A stretch of 64,000 nucleotides of DNA, taken from Acetobacter malorum. Its GTDB lineage: Bacteria; Pseudomonadota; Alphaproteobacteria; Acetobacterales; Acetobacteraceae. Position numbers and translations under genes: made by a program. Every line of letters begins with the position of its first letter. Positions within the stretch are counted from its first letter, which is position 1. The stretch is from positions 1 through 64,000 of the forward strand of contig NZ_JOPG01000020.1 of assembly GCF_002153605.1 (NCBI RefSeq), in the 5' to 3' direction. Of this stretch, positions 17,321 through 25,381 are shown one piece after another. The notes under the pieces were generated by a model. The model ran no database searches. It was given only the letters and a program-made list of their open reading frames with translations, and was not told the DNA's origin.

Positions 17321-18211
17321 ATGAGGAACCAGATGCACACCACGGAAACAGGCGCACAGGCCACAGCACGACAGGCGCGGACCACGCGCGTTGACCAGAC
17401 AGCGCGGCGTGGCCTGCGGCGCGGCGCAACCGGTGGCATGCTGGCGCTCGGGCTGGCTGGAGTGCTGGCAGGGTGTGCAGGGCAGACCACCACGCAGCCC
17501 GTGGCGACCTCTGGTAAACCCGACGGAATTTATCAGGCCTCTGGCAATGAGCCCTCCTGGAACATGACGCTGGCGCAGAACATGCTGACGCTGGAAACGC
17601 CGGACGGGCCGCGCACGGCCAGCCCGGTTTTGCATGCCCATGCGGAAGGCGGGAGCCGTAGCTATGAGGCGAAAAATATGCAGGTGGAGATTACGGCCAA
17701 GGCGTGTTCCGACAGCATGAGCGGCCAGAGTTATGCCGATACGGTGCGCATTGTGACACAGGGGCGTACGCTGACTGGCTGTGGTGGGGCGTCCCTTGCG
17801 CCGACCAGCCTGAACGGCACGCGCTGGGTGGTAACGGCACTGGACGGGCACCGGCTGGCCGATGGCAGCAAGCCGCCGTCTGACACGGACCGCACTACGG
17901 ATGAGCCGGGCCTGAAAGCCGGGGCACCGGACATGGCCCCCACGCTGGACATTAATGACAGCGGCAAGATTTCCGGCTCTGACGGGTGCAACCGTTATGT
18001 AGGTGGGCTGGAATTTGGCAAGGATGGCCGCGTGAAGGCCTCAGCGCAGGGGGGCATCAGCACCATGATGGCCTGCTTCGGCCGACAGGATGCGATCGCC
18101 CGGCAGTTCTCCGCCCTCACCCGTGCGGTGACGCACTGGCGGACGGACGGGAACGCGCTGGTTTTAGAGACGGGTGATAAGAAAACTGTGCGGTTGCGGC
18201 AGGTTTTTTAA
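17321..18211 (+). CDS. META-domain (HslJ-like) lipoprotein
   Basis: 296 residues. A lipobox L-A-G-C places the lipidated cysteine at about residue 52, after a long basic N-region, so a later start is possible (in-frame ATG at 17333). A first beta-rich domain (YQASGNEPSWNMTL, with a DUF/COG3650-like look around ACSDSMSGQSYADTVR) is followed by a META domain from about residue 165: LNGTRWVVTALDGH, SGSDGCNRYVGG, ISTMMACFG. HslJ-type proteins sit in the envelope and are linked with heat or antibiotic stress resistance. The gene is convergent with the DEAD-box helicase gene, 5 bases apart. Confidence 0.8.
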   Translation: MRNQMHTTETGAQATARQARTTRVDQTARRGLRRGATGGMLALGLAGVLAGCAGQTTTQPVATSGKPDGIYQASGNEPSWNMTLAQNMLTLETPDGPRTASPVLHAHAEGGSRSYEAKNMQVEITAKACSDSMSGQSYADTVRIVTQGRTLTGCGGASLAPTSLNGTRWVVTALDGHRLADGSKPPSDTDRTTDEPGLKAGAPDMAPTLDINDSGKISGSDGCNRYVGGLEFGKDGRVKASAQGGISTMMACFGRQDAIARQFSALTRAVTHWRTDGNALVLETGDKKTVRLRQVF

Positions 18212-18216
18212 GGAAA

Positions 18217-19515
18217 TCAGGCCCCGCTGCGGGCGGCCATGGCGGCGGCGCGGGCGGCGGCTTTTTCTTCTTCGGTCCAGATTTTGCGTTCACGGACCTT
18301 CTGCGGCTTGATCTGTTTGACCGGGCCGCCACCGAGGACAGGGGCGCGTTTGGTGGAGGTGCGGGCTTCTTCCGAATGCCAGGCGTGGTCTGTGTGGACC
18401 GTCAGGGTGCGGCCAATTTCACGCTCGACATCATGCAGCCAGGCGCGCTGTTCGGCATCACACAGTGTAATAGCGTAGCCGCTGCGCCCTGCCCGGCCCG
18501 TGCGGCCAATGCGGTGGACGTAGCTTTCCGGCAGGCTGGGCAGGTCGTGATTGAAAACATGCGTGACGGTATCAACATCAATGCCACGTGCCGCGATATC
18601 TGTTGCCACCAGAACCTGTGCGGTGCCAGCGCGGAAGGCTTCCAGAGCGCGTTCCCGCTGGCCCTGTGACTTGTTGCCGTGCAGGGCTTCTGCCGTGATG
18701 CCGGCCTCGGTGATGAAGGCGCAGACTTCGTTAGCAATATTCTTTTGCAGGGTGAAGACCACCGCCTGCCCCATACCGGGCGTGCGCAGCAGTTCCAGCA
18801 GGGCTTCTTTCTTGTGGGCTGCGTCCATGAACATGACGGACTGCTCAATGCGGTCCACCGTGGTGGAGGGCGGCGCGATTTCGACATTCGCCGGATTTTG
18901 CAGCAGGCTTTCGGCCAGTGCGGCAATGGATTTCGGCATTGTTGCAGAGAGCAGAATGGTGTGGCGCTCTTTGGGGAGCATCGCGACAATGCGTTCGATG
19001 GGTTTTGCAAAGCCCATATCGAGCATCTGGTCGGCTTCATCCAGCACCAGTGCTTCAAGCTGAGAGAGGTCGCATTCACCCTGTGTGACCAGATCCAGCA
19101 GGCGGCCCGGTGCGGCAACAATGACATCCACGCCGTTTTTCAGCGCGTTGATCTGATGCATCGGGCTGACGCCACCGAAGATGGTGGTGACGGTGAACGG
19201 CAGGTGCCGCCCGAAATTTTCAAACCCATCGGCAATCTGAGACACCAGTTCCCGCGTGGGGGCCAGAACCAGCACGCGCGCGCCACGTTTGGGGGCCGGA
19301 CGCGGGTTTTGAGCCATGCGATGCAGCAGCGGCAGCACGAAAGACGCGGTTTTACCGGTGCCGGTCTGCGCCATGCCGAGCAGATCCCGCCCTTCCAGCA
19401 GGAAAGGAATGGACTGGGCCTGAATGGGCGTGGGGGTGGTGTAGCCTGTTTCGGCCAGCGCATCCTGCAGGGGCTGCGTCAGGGGGAGATCGGCAAATGT
19501 GATGGATGGGGACAT
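18217..19515 (-). CDS. rhlE: DEAD-box ATP-dependent RNA helicase (RhlE-like)
   Basis: 432 residues with the full helicase motif set: Q-motif TTPTPIQAQSIP (about 26-37), Walker A AQTGTGKT (49-56), APTREL, DEAD (159-162), SAT (190-192), VATDIAARGID, and HRIGRTGRAGR (334-344). The C-terminal tail is basic and Ala/Lys-rich (ERKIWTEEEKAAA), as in RhlE proteins that use it to hold RNA. It would unwind short RNA duplexes in ribosome assembly or mRNA decay. It is a monocistronic unit divergent from sdpR. Confidence 0.9.
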   Translation of the reverse strand: MSPSITFADLPLTQPLQDALAETGYTTPTPIQAQSIPFLLEGRDLLGMAQTGTGKTASFVLPLLHRMAQNPRPAPKRGARVLVLAPTRELVSQIADGFENFGRHLPFTVTTIFGGVSPMHQINALKNGVDVIVAAPGRLLDLVTQGECDLSQLEALVLDEADQMLDMGFAKPIERIVAMLPKERHTILLSATMPKSIAALAESLLQNPANVEIAPPSTTVDRIEQSVMFMDAAHKKEALLELLRTPGMGQAVVFTLQKNIANEVCAFITEAGITAEALHGNKSQGQRERALEAFRAGTAQVLVATDIAARGIDVDTVTHVFNHDLPSLPESYVHRIGRTGRAGRSGYAITLCDAEQRAWLHDVEREIGRTLTVHTDHAWHSEEARTSTKRAPVLGGGPVKQIKPQKVRERKIWTEEEKAAARAAAMAARSGA

Positions 19516-19660
19516 AGCAGGCAGCGCCTCCGGCGCTCAATAAGGCTGCGCCGGGTAGGGCATCGCGTGTTTGGAACGGGGGCTTTTTACGGGTGGGGCG
19601 AACGGGCGTCAACAAAAGGTGTGAGGTCGGGCGCAGAATGATGTAGTGTTTATTTTGGTA

Positions 19661-19678
19661 ATTTGCTAAATAGCGAAT
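19661..19678 (+). promoter_or_regulatory. Palindrome abutting the sdpR-like start codon
   Basis: ATTTGCTA (19661-19668), two bases, then TAGCGAAT (19671-19678): an 18-bp palindrome with one mismatched pair, ending 1 base before the ATG. Position and symmetry fit an ArsR/SdpR-type autorepressor operator. Binding is inferred. Confidence 0.55.
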
Positions 19679-19679
19679 C

Positions 19680-19991
19680 ATGAATGATGTGTTTAAAGCC
19701 CTTGCTGACCCGACCCGCCGCGCCATTCTGGAAATGCTGCGCGAGCGGGAGATGACGGCTGGCGACATTGCGGACTGCTTTACCCTCGCCAAGCCGACCC
19801 TTTCCGGGCATCTGGCCGTATTGCTTGCGGCGGACCTTGTGCATCGGGAACGGATTGGCACAACTTTAGTCTATCACCTGAAACTTTCGGTGTTGGAAGA
19901 GGCCTGGCTGCGGCTTGCTTCCACCATGCGCCTGGGAAAGAGTGACCCCTCATGCAGCACAGATACGGCCCCCGCCTCTCCTTCGCGCTGA
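19680..19991 (+). CDS. ArsR/SdpR-family autorepressor
   Basis: 103 residues: a compact winged helix-turn-helix with the SdpR signature, FKALADPTRRAILEMLRERE, then AGDIADCF, KPTLSGHLAVL and the wing RERIGTTLVYHL. There are no metal-binding Cys pairs, so it is SdpR-like and not a metal sensor. It is followed by an SdpI homologue that starts 40 bases inside its 3' end. In Bacillus the SdpR-SdpI pair sense and protect against a toxin. A palindrome overlaps the promoter and start. Confidence 0.85.
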   Translation: MNDVFKALADPTRRAILEMLREREMTAGDIADCFTLAKPTLSGHLAVLLAADLVHRERIGTTLVYHLKLSVLEEAWLRLASTMRLGKSDPSCSTDTAPASPSR

Positions 19992-20614
19992 TTGCGGCAA
20001 CGGCTGCCATTGGTCTGGTTATCCTCTGGCTTGCCCCGGCGGATGCGCTGGTGCCGGTCCATTTTTCCGGCCGGTGGGTGCCTGATCGGTTTGCGACGCC
20101 CCTGCATGGGATTTCGATATGGATCGGGTTGCTGAGCGGGCTGTGGCTTGTGTTTTTTGGCATTCAATACTGCTTTCGGTCCGACACCGGTTTGCAGACG
20201 TCTCTGCCGGTTTATGATCTGGCGTGGATTACGCTCACAGCCGCTCTTTGTGCTCTGGCTGTTGGGGCCATGGAGTATGCGGTGGGGATTAAAGTTGCTT
20301 TGGGGTCCCTCAACGCTGTGATGACGGGGGTTTTCCTGCTGGTTGTTGGGAACTGTCTGGGGAAAATCCGGCCCAATAGTCTGGTGGGTATTCGCACCCC
20401 GTGGACAAAAGCCAATGCACGGGTTTGGGACCGCACGCATCGGGCCTGTGGACCGCTGTTTATTCTTGCAGGTGTCGGATTGATTGCTGCCGGTTTTGGG
20501 ATGCTGGGCCGACCGGTGGATCTGAAACTTATCAATTGTGTCATGCTGGGGATGCTTGCGTTTTGCTATGGTCTTTCATGGCTCTACTGGCGGCAGGAAA
20601 AGACCCGTGGGTGA
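19952..20614 (+). CDS. SdpI-family membrane protein
   Basis: 220 residues with about six membrane segments. The first part has the DUF1648-like PVHFSGRWVPDRFATP, and the C-terminal half is SdpI-like: GKIRPNSLVGIRTPWT, which is the family's strongly conserved loop. SdpI sequesters its ArsR partner at the membrane and gives immunity in Bacillus; here it overlaps its sdpR-like gene by 40 bases. The downstream peptidase gene overlaps its 3' end, so the three genes form one coupled operon. Confidence 0.85.
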   Translation: MQHRYGPRLSFALIAATAAIGLVILWLAPADALVPVHFSGRWVPDRFATPLHGISIWIGLLSGLWLVFFGIQYCFRSDTGLQTSLPVYDLAWITLTAALCALAVGAMEYAVGIKVALGSLNAVMTGVFLLVVGNCLGKIRPNSLVGIRTPWTKANARVWDRTHRACGPLFILAGVGLIAAGFGMLGRPVDLKLINCVMLGMLAFCYGLSWLYWRQEKTRG

Positions 20615-21971
20615 CTTGAAGAGGCTGGTTCTTCTGGTGGGTGCAGGTGGGGTTTTGATGGGTCCAACACAGGGGTTTGCTGCCCCCGTGCAGTGGGAAC
20701 TGTTTGACCCGCAGCATCAGTTTGCGTTGTCTGAGGGGGCACCCTGCCCGGATGGAGAAAAAGCGGTGGTGCTGCACTCTGCCACCGCCAGTCCGACGCA
20801 ATATGCTGTGACGCAGACTGCGCTTTCAACAGATGGTTTGCAGAACAAGGTGTTGCGCCTGCGTGCGCAACTGAGCGTGCAGGATGTGCAGGCGGGCGCG
20901 GGCCTCTGGCTGACGCTGTATGACGGCACAAAGCAGATCGGGTTTAGAAATACGCAAAAGGACCTGGTGCGCGGGCAAAGTGTGACCGGTGTGCAGGAGA
21001 TGACGATGTGGGTTCCGCCGCAGGCCTCGCGGGTTGTTTATGGTGTGCTGTTGCGTGGACCGGGGACCGTGCGTGCCTGCGGAGTGCATATGGGGCCTGC
21101 CCAGCCCGCGCAGGGGGAGAATAACGGTCAGTCTGTTGCTGTGCAAACCATGACTTTTGCGATAAATGCCATCCGCACGCATGCGCTGCATGCGTCCCTG
21201 ATTGACTGGGAAAGCCGCACGCCACCTTTGCTGGAACTGGCAGGAGCGGGCTCGGCTGAGGATGTGTATGCCGAGATAAGGCATCTGCTTGCTGACCTGC
21301 ATGACGGGCATAGTTTTGTGATGCCCCCCGATACAGCACACAGGTTGGAGGCGCAGCCTGAGCAGATGCCCGTCTTTACGAAAATTGGCTCTGATGTTGG
21401 GAAGATTTCTCTCCCTGCTTTGACCTCTCATTCTGCTGAGGGGATGCAAGCTTTTTCCCGCACCGGGCAGCAGATTTTTGCGCAGGCTCCTGACATGCAC
21501 GGGTGGATTGTGGATCTGCGCCATGACAGAGGCGGCAATATGTGGCCAATGCTGCAAGCCTTGAGGCCGCTGCTCGGCAATGGGGATCTGGGCTTTTTTG
21601 AAGACCGAACGGGGAAGCGCTCTGCCCCCTGGCGGGCTGTGGCGCAAGGTGTGGCTCCGCAGGACGACGGACCGGATTTGTCCCGTGTGCCTGTAGCGGT
21701 TCTGATTGGCCCGCAAACCGCCAGCGCGGGGGAAGCGGTTGCCATTGCGCTGAAAGGGCGACCCAACACGCGGTTTTTTGGAACCGCGACGCATGGGCAG
21801 ACCAGTGGGAACAAGAGCTTTCCCCTGCCTGATGGCGGGATACTGGCAGTGGCCGCAAAGTTTGAACTGGACCGGACGGGCAAGCGGTATGAGGGACCGG
21901 TGCAGCCGGATGGGGTGGAAGCTGATCCTGACAAGGCTGAGCGGGCGGCGGAAGCGTGGGTTTCGCATTAG
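20607..21971 (+). CDS. Exported S41-family peptidase
   Basis: The GTG at 20607 is chosen because AGGAAA lies about 7 bases upstream and the start overlaps the sdpI stop by 8 bases. The 454-residue product has a signal peptide (LVLLVGAGGVLMGPTQGFA), a beta-sandwich-like N-terminal part, and a C-terminal S41 domain. Ser373 lies in the PQTASAGEAVA nucleophile motif, with GWIVDLRHDRGGNMWP before it and TATHGQTSGNKSFPLPDGG after. These are typical of tail-specific proteases. No PDZ domain is obvious. Coupling to an SdpR/SdpI pair is unusual and suggests an envelope-stress or peptide-toxin processing role (inference). Confidence 0.8.
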   Translation: MGDLKRLVLLVGAGGVLMGPTQGFAAPVQWELFDPQHQFALSEGAPCPDGEKAVVLHSATASPTQYAVTQTALSTDGLQNKVLRLRAQLSVQDVQAGAGLWLTLYDGTKQIGFRNTQKDLVRGQSVTGVQEMTMWVPPQASRVVYGVLLRGPGTVRACGVHMGPAQPAQGENNGQSVAVQTMTFAINAIRTHALHASLIDWESRTPPLLELAGAGSAEDVYAEIRHLLADLHDGHSFVMPPDTAHRLEAQPEQMPVFTKIGSDVGKISLPALTSHSAEGMQAFSRTGQQIFAQAPDMHGWIVDLRHDRGGNMWPMLQALRPLLGNGDLGFFEDRTGKRSAPWRAVAQGVAPQDDGPDLSRVPVAVLIGPQTASAGEAVAIALKGRPNTRFFGTATHGQTSGNKSFPLPDGGILAVAAKFELDRTGKRYEGPVQPDGVEADPDKAERAAEAWVSH

Positions 21972-21993
21972 TTCCAAATTAATTTTATAATTT

Positions 21994-24177
21994 TCAGAAA
22001 TTCACGGTGACGGAGAAGCGGGCGGATCGGGGTTCGAGCGGGTGGTAGGTAGAGCCGGTTTCAACGGGAGATGTGGGGGTGAGGCGGTAGTCGTAGGCGT
22101 ATTGGGAGGCGGAGGCGTGGGTGTTGGTCAGGTTGTAAATGCTGGCCTGCACCTGGAGGTATTTTGTGATGTGGTAGCCGACATCCATGTTCACTTCCTT
22201 ATAGCCGTGGGAGCGCAGGGAGTTATCCTCGATTAATGGATAGGAGCCGAGCCAGCGGAACTGTACACCGCCGAAGAAGCCGCTGGGGTGGTCGGCCAGC
22301 AGGCCGAAGGAGCCGATAAAGTTGGGGGCGTTGGCCACATACAGCCCCGGCAGGCCATAGAGGCCCGGATTACCCGTGAAATAGCGGGCGTGGGTGGAGG
22401 CAATATCCGCGTTGAGTTCCAGCCAGGGGAGCGGGTGATACTGGCCGGAAAGTTCAAACCCCTGTCGGCGGCTGGGGGCACCGGCATCATTGACGCCTTC
22501 ATCAGCGTCGTAGGTGAGTTCTGAACTGAAATCGATACGGAAAAAGGCAGCTTGCAGGTTCAGTTTTGGGATGATGTTGGTGCGGACACCTAGTTCCTCA
22601 CTGGTCGCGCGGGTCATAAACGGGGTGGCAATGGCCCCGTTGGCAATGCCATCTGTCGGGACGGTGCCGAGGACAGCGCGGATATCGTTAGAATGGTAGC
22701 CCTGCCCTGCGCTGATATAAAATTCCGTTTTATACCACGGCCCAAAAATCAGGCTGCCTTTGGGCTGGAAAAGCCACTGATGCACTTTGCCTCTGTAACC
22801 GGAAACAAGGCTGTGATCTGAGCCGCCGTAATAATCACCACGCAGACCGACAACGGTGCGCAGCCAGGGTGTCCAGTGGGTGATGTTCTGGCCAAACAGG
22901 CCGACATTGCCTTGAGAGACGCTGTCCGCATTGCACACATACTGGCCGGTTGGCACGCTGCTGTCCGGGCAGTCGGGCAGCACGCGGCGCTGGCGGGTGT
23001 GGCGGCGGTCGATATAGATGCTGTCCCAGCGGCCTTGTACGCCAAAGGTTGTGTCTGTGGCGCGGTGCAGAAATGTGTCGTGCCGCTGGTACGCTGATGT
23101 GCCGCCGAATGTTGTGCGGGTTTCGTCCTGCTGTTCCTGATCACCATTGATGGGGTCATTCAGATAATGGCTGAAATCGTTCCACAGGGTCAGGCGGCTA
23201 TGCACGACGTAAAGCGATGTTTTAAGCTGCCAGTTATCATGATGCAGAATATGATGCGCGGACACGCTGAACCGTTCGGAATAGCCGCCGTCGCTTGGGT
23301 CCAGAGAGCCATACCGGCTGATGAGGCCTTTCTGGTAGGCTTCCAGAGGCTGGTCGGTCGTGTTGTTCCATTGGCCGCGGTAATACAGGCCGGTCAGGTT
23401 GAATTTGGTGTGTTCTGTGGTGTGGGTGTAGCGGGCGGCGGATTTAATGCCCCGGAAGTTGTCCGGGTGCGCCCACGGGCCGTTGAGATGGTCTATTGAG
23501 AAAGCGCTAAGCAGTTTATCGCCATTTTTGAAGTGGGCGGTATCACCAATAAAAGCATGTTCATCACCCAGCGTGCCGAGGCTGCCTGAGGCCTGCCCGC
23601 GCAGGTCATCCGTTAAGCGGATATGGTCGGAACCGACGACGCCGAAATCCCCGACATCGGCATAAAAAGGGCCTTTGGTGTAGTCGATACCCTGTGCGAG
23701 TTCAGGCATCAGGAAATTGACATCCGTATAGCCCTGCCCGTGGGCGTGGGTGGGTTCATTAACCGGGATATCATCCACAAAACTGGCGAGGTCTGTGCCG
23801 TGGTCCAGATTGAAGCCGCGCAGAAGATACTGGTTGGCCTTGCCCTCGCCCGAATGCGCAGTGACGACCAGACCGGGCACGGATTCCAGCAGCTGCCCCA
23901 CCCGATAAACCGGACGCAGGCGCAGTTCCTTAGCGGTAATGCTGCCCTGACTGGCCGTGAGCGCGCGGCCAATGGGGTCTGTATGCGAGGCGATGACCTG
24001 AAGATGTTCTTCCCCGTGGGCCTCGGTCGTTTTGTGGCCGAGGACTTTTTGGGAGGAAGCGGGTTTTGCAGGAGGCTCTGCATAAGCAGCGGTGGTGAAG
24101 GCAGAGGCGCAGAGAAGCGCGACGATAAACGGAGAGCGCCCGCGCCGGACAGGGCGCGGAGACACAATGTGACCCAT
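21994..24177 (-). CDS. TonB-dependent outer-membrane receptor, probable cobalamin uptake
   Basis: 727 residues. The signal peptide ends A-Y-A (about 33), a TonB-box-like EEHLQVIAS follows, and then a plug domain (VGQLLESVPGLVVTAHSGEG, YLLRGFNLDHGTDLASFVDDIPVN in parts). The rest is a 22-strand-type barrel ending in the aromatic VTVNF needed for Bam assembly. The plug has the HAHGQGYTDVNFL motif of a TonB-receptor group frequent in acetic acid bacteria. The 5' region is a cobalamin riboswitch, so corrinoid uptake is the likely role (BtuB-like by regulation). The sequence alone does not prove the ligand. Confidence 0.88.
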   Translation of the reverse strand: MGHIVSPRPVRRGRSPFIVALLCASAFTTAAYAEPPAKPASSQKVLGHKTTEAHGEEHLQVIASHTDPIGRALTASQGSITAKELRLRPVYRVGQLLESVPGLVVTAHSGEGKANQYLLRGFNLDHGTDLASFVDDIPVNEPTHAHGQGYTDVNFLMPELAQGIDYTKGPFYADVGDFGVVGSDHIRLTDDLRGQASGSLGTLGDEHAFIGDTAHFKNGDKLLSAFSIDHLNGPWAHPDNFRGIKSAARYTHTTEHTKFNLTGLYYRGQWNNTTDQPLEAYQKGLISRYGSLDPSDGGYSERFSVSAHHILHHDNWQLKTSLYVVHSRLTLWNDFSHYLNDPINGDQEQQDETRTTFGGTSAYQRHDTFLHRATDTTFGVQGRWDSIYIDRRHTRQRRVLPDCPDSSVPTGQYVCNADSVSQGNVGLFGQNITHWTPWLRTVVGLRGDYYGGSDHSLVSGYRGKVHQWLFQPKGSLIFGPWYKTEFYISAGQGYHSNDIRAVLGTVPTDGIANGAIATPFMTRATSEELGVRTNIIPKLNLQAAFFRIDFSSELTYDADEGVNDAGAPSRRQGFELSGQYHPLPWLELNADIASTHARYFTGNPGLYGLPGLYVANAPNFIGSFGLLADHPSGFFGGVQFRWLGSYPLIEDNSLRSHGYKEVNMDVGYHITKYLQVQASIYNLTNTHASASQYAYDYRLTPTSPVETGSTYHPLEPRSARFSVTVNF

Positions 24178-24227
24178 AACTGTTCCCCGATATCCGGCAC
24201 ACCCCGTCCGGCTATCATGACTGAGCG

Positions 24228-24420
24228 ACGAAGGCAGGTCTCCTGGCTCACGGGGGTTGTCTGACGCGCCTTCCCAGCCGGTATCGGGCCAGTGGCGTGA
24301 TGCGTCAGCGCACCGTTTACAGTTGCGGGGGCAGCCGCTGCCTGAACCCCGGGCCTGTGTGCCCAGCCGGATCCTTCAGCGTTCCCTTTTCACTCGCTTG
24401 CGCGAGACCTTCGACAGCCG
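24228..24420 (-). promoter_or_regulatory. Cobalamin riboswitch
   Basis: On the minus strand the conserved blocks appear in order: GCTGCCCCCGCAACTGTAA, then GCCACTGGCCC, GCTGGGAAGG, and the B12 box AGCCAGGAGACCTGCCT, about 50 bases before the receptor start at 24177. This is the standard adenosylcobalamin aptamer. It would repress the TonB receptor when B12 is plentiful. Confidence 0.95.
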
Positions 24421-24547
24421 CAGAGGTAGGGGATGGGCTTTGGGTGGGTCAAGAGTATGGGAGCCCTGATTTCAAAAAAACGTCACACCCGGAGATGCAA
24501 AAGCAGGTGTAGGAAGGAGGCCTGAAATCCTTCTGCTTGTGAGCAAG

Positions 24548-24739
24548 ATGATGCCTCAGTCTCCCCGTCCCGGCCCGGAAATCTCCCCGTCCTCCACGCT
24601 GCGGGAGGCTGCAACGGAACGCTGGCTGGCCACCCTGCGCCAGAAAATAAAGGCCGATGGCACGCAGCCGCGTGTGCATTTTAGCCGCACGCCGGACCGC
24701 CTCCCCGACCGTGAGGGCGTGATACGGGATTTTGAATGA
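24548..24739 (+). CDS. Small hypothetical protein
   Basis: 63 residues from the ATG at 24548 (a GTG at 24539 is also open). Charged and hydrophilic (LREAATERWLATLRQKI, PDRLPDREGVIRDFE), with no signal or membrane segment. Divergent from the riboswitch leader. Coding nature rests on composition only. Confidence 0.4.
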   Translation: MMPQSPRPGPEISPSSTLREAATERWLATLRQKIKADGTQPRVHFSRTPDRLPDREGVIRDFE

Positions 24740-24857
24740 CCGTTCACATTCTGTGAGCGGAGGAAACGGCTCTTTGTCCTGAGCGTTTTGGGCGTGTGAT
24801 GGCATCCGGGAGTTCCGGGTGCAGCGTGCTTTTTGACGTGATGAGGACCCTGCCGTG

Positions 24858-25301
24858 ATGACCCTGCCTCGCAAACCGGTTTTAAGGATGGTGCTGGCTG
24901 CTGGCCTGCTGGCGGCGGGCACCCTGGCTGCTCCTGCGCACGCCCAGCGGAGCATGTTGTTTTCTGGCACATTTGCAGCAGAACATGGTGCGCCCGCGCA
25001 GGCCCACGGCAATGTGGTGGCGCTGTATTATGCCGGTGCGCATGTGCTGCGTTACACCGTGACATGGAACGGGCTGAGTGGCCCGGTGACGATTGCGCAT
25101 TTGCACGGCCCTGCCCTGCCCGGCAAGGATGGGCCGCCGGAAGTGACGGTGCATGGCCCGTATAAAAGCCCGCTGAGTGGCAGTGTGATGCTAAGCGCGG
25201 ATACGGAGCGGGACCTGATGGACGGCCGCGTTTACCTCAACCTGCATACCCAGAAATACCCGAATGGCGAGGCGCGGGCGTGGCTGGCGAAGAGTGAGTA
25301 A
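24858..25301 (+). CDS. Exported CHRD-domain protein
   Basis: 147 residues. A signal peptide ends A-H-A (about 30). The mature part is one CHRD domain: MLFSGTFAAEHGAPAQAHGN, VLRYTVTWNGLSGPVTIAHLHGPA, LMDGRVYLNLHTQKYPNGEA. These histidine-bearing stretches (AHLHGP, NLHT..PNGE) are the family core. CHRD domains are beta-sandwiches found in periplasmic or surface proteins of unknown function in bacteria. It is convergent with Hint paralogue B. Confidence 0.85.
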   Translation: MTLPRKPVLRMVLAAGLLAAGTLAAPAHAQRSMLFSGTFAAEHGAPAQAHGNVVALYYAGAHVLRYTVTWNGLSGPVTIAHLHGPALPGKDGPPEVTVHGPYKSPLSGSVMLSADTERDLMDGRVYLNLHTQKYPNGEARAWLAKSE

Positions 25302-25340
25302 CACCCTCACCTGACACACAGCCCGCGCCCCAGTCCGGGC

Positions 25341-25367
25341 GCAGTCCTGCCCCATGAGCAGGACTGC
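25341..25367. terminator. Hairpin between convergent genes
   Basis: GCAGTCCTGC (25341-25350) pairs perfectly with GCAGGACTGC (25358-25367) across a 7-base loop. It lies between the CHRD gene and the end of Hint paralogue B. There is no T-tract, so termination is plausible but not certain. Confidence 0.5.
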
Positions 25368-25381
25368 GGAGGTGACAGTGT

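Noticed and set aside
18679-19641. 320-codon plus-strand frame opposite the DEAD-box helicase
   Set aside because: Antisense of a well-supported helicase; Gln/His/Arg-rich shadow composition.
20826-21977. 383-codon minus-strand frame opposite the S41 peptidase
   Set aside because: Shadow of a gene with clear signal peptide and catalytic motif.
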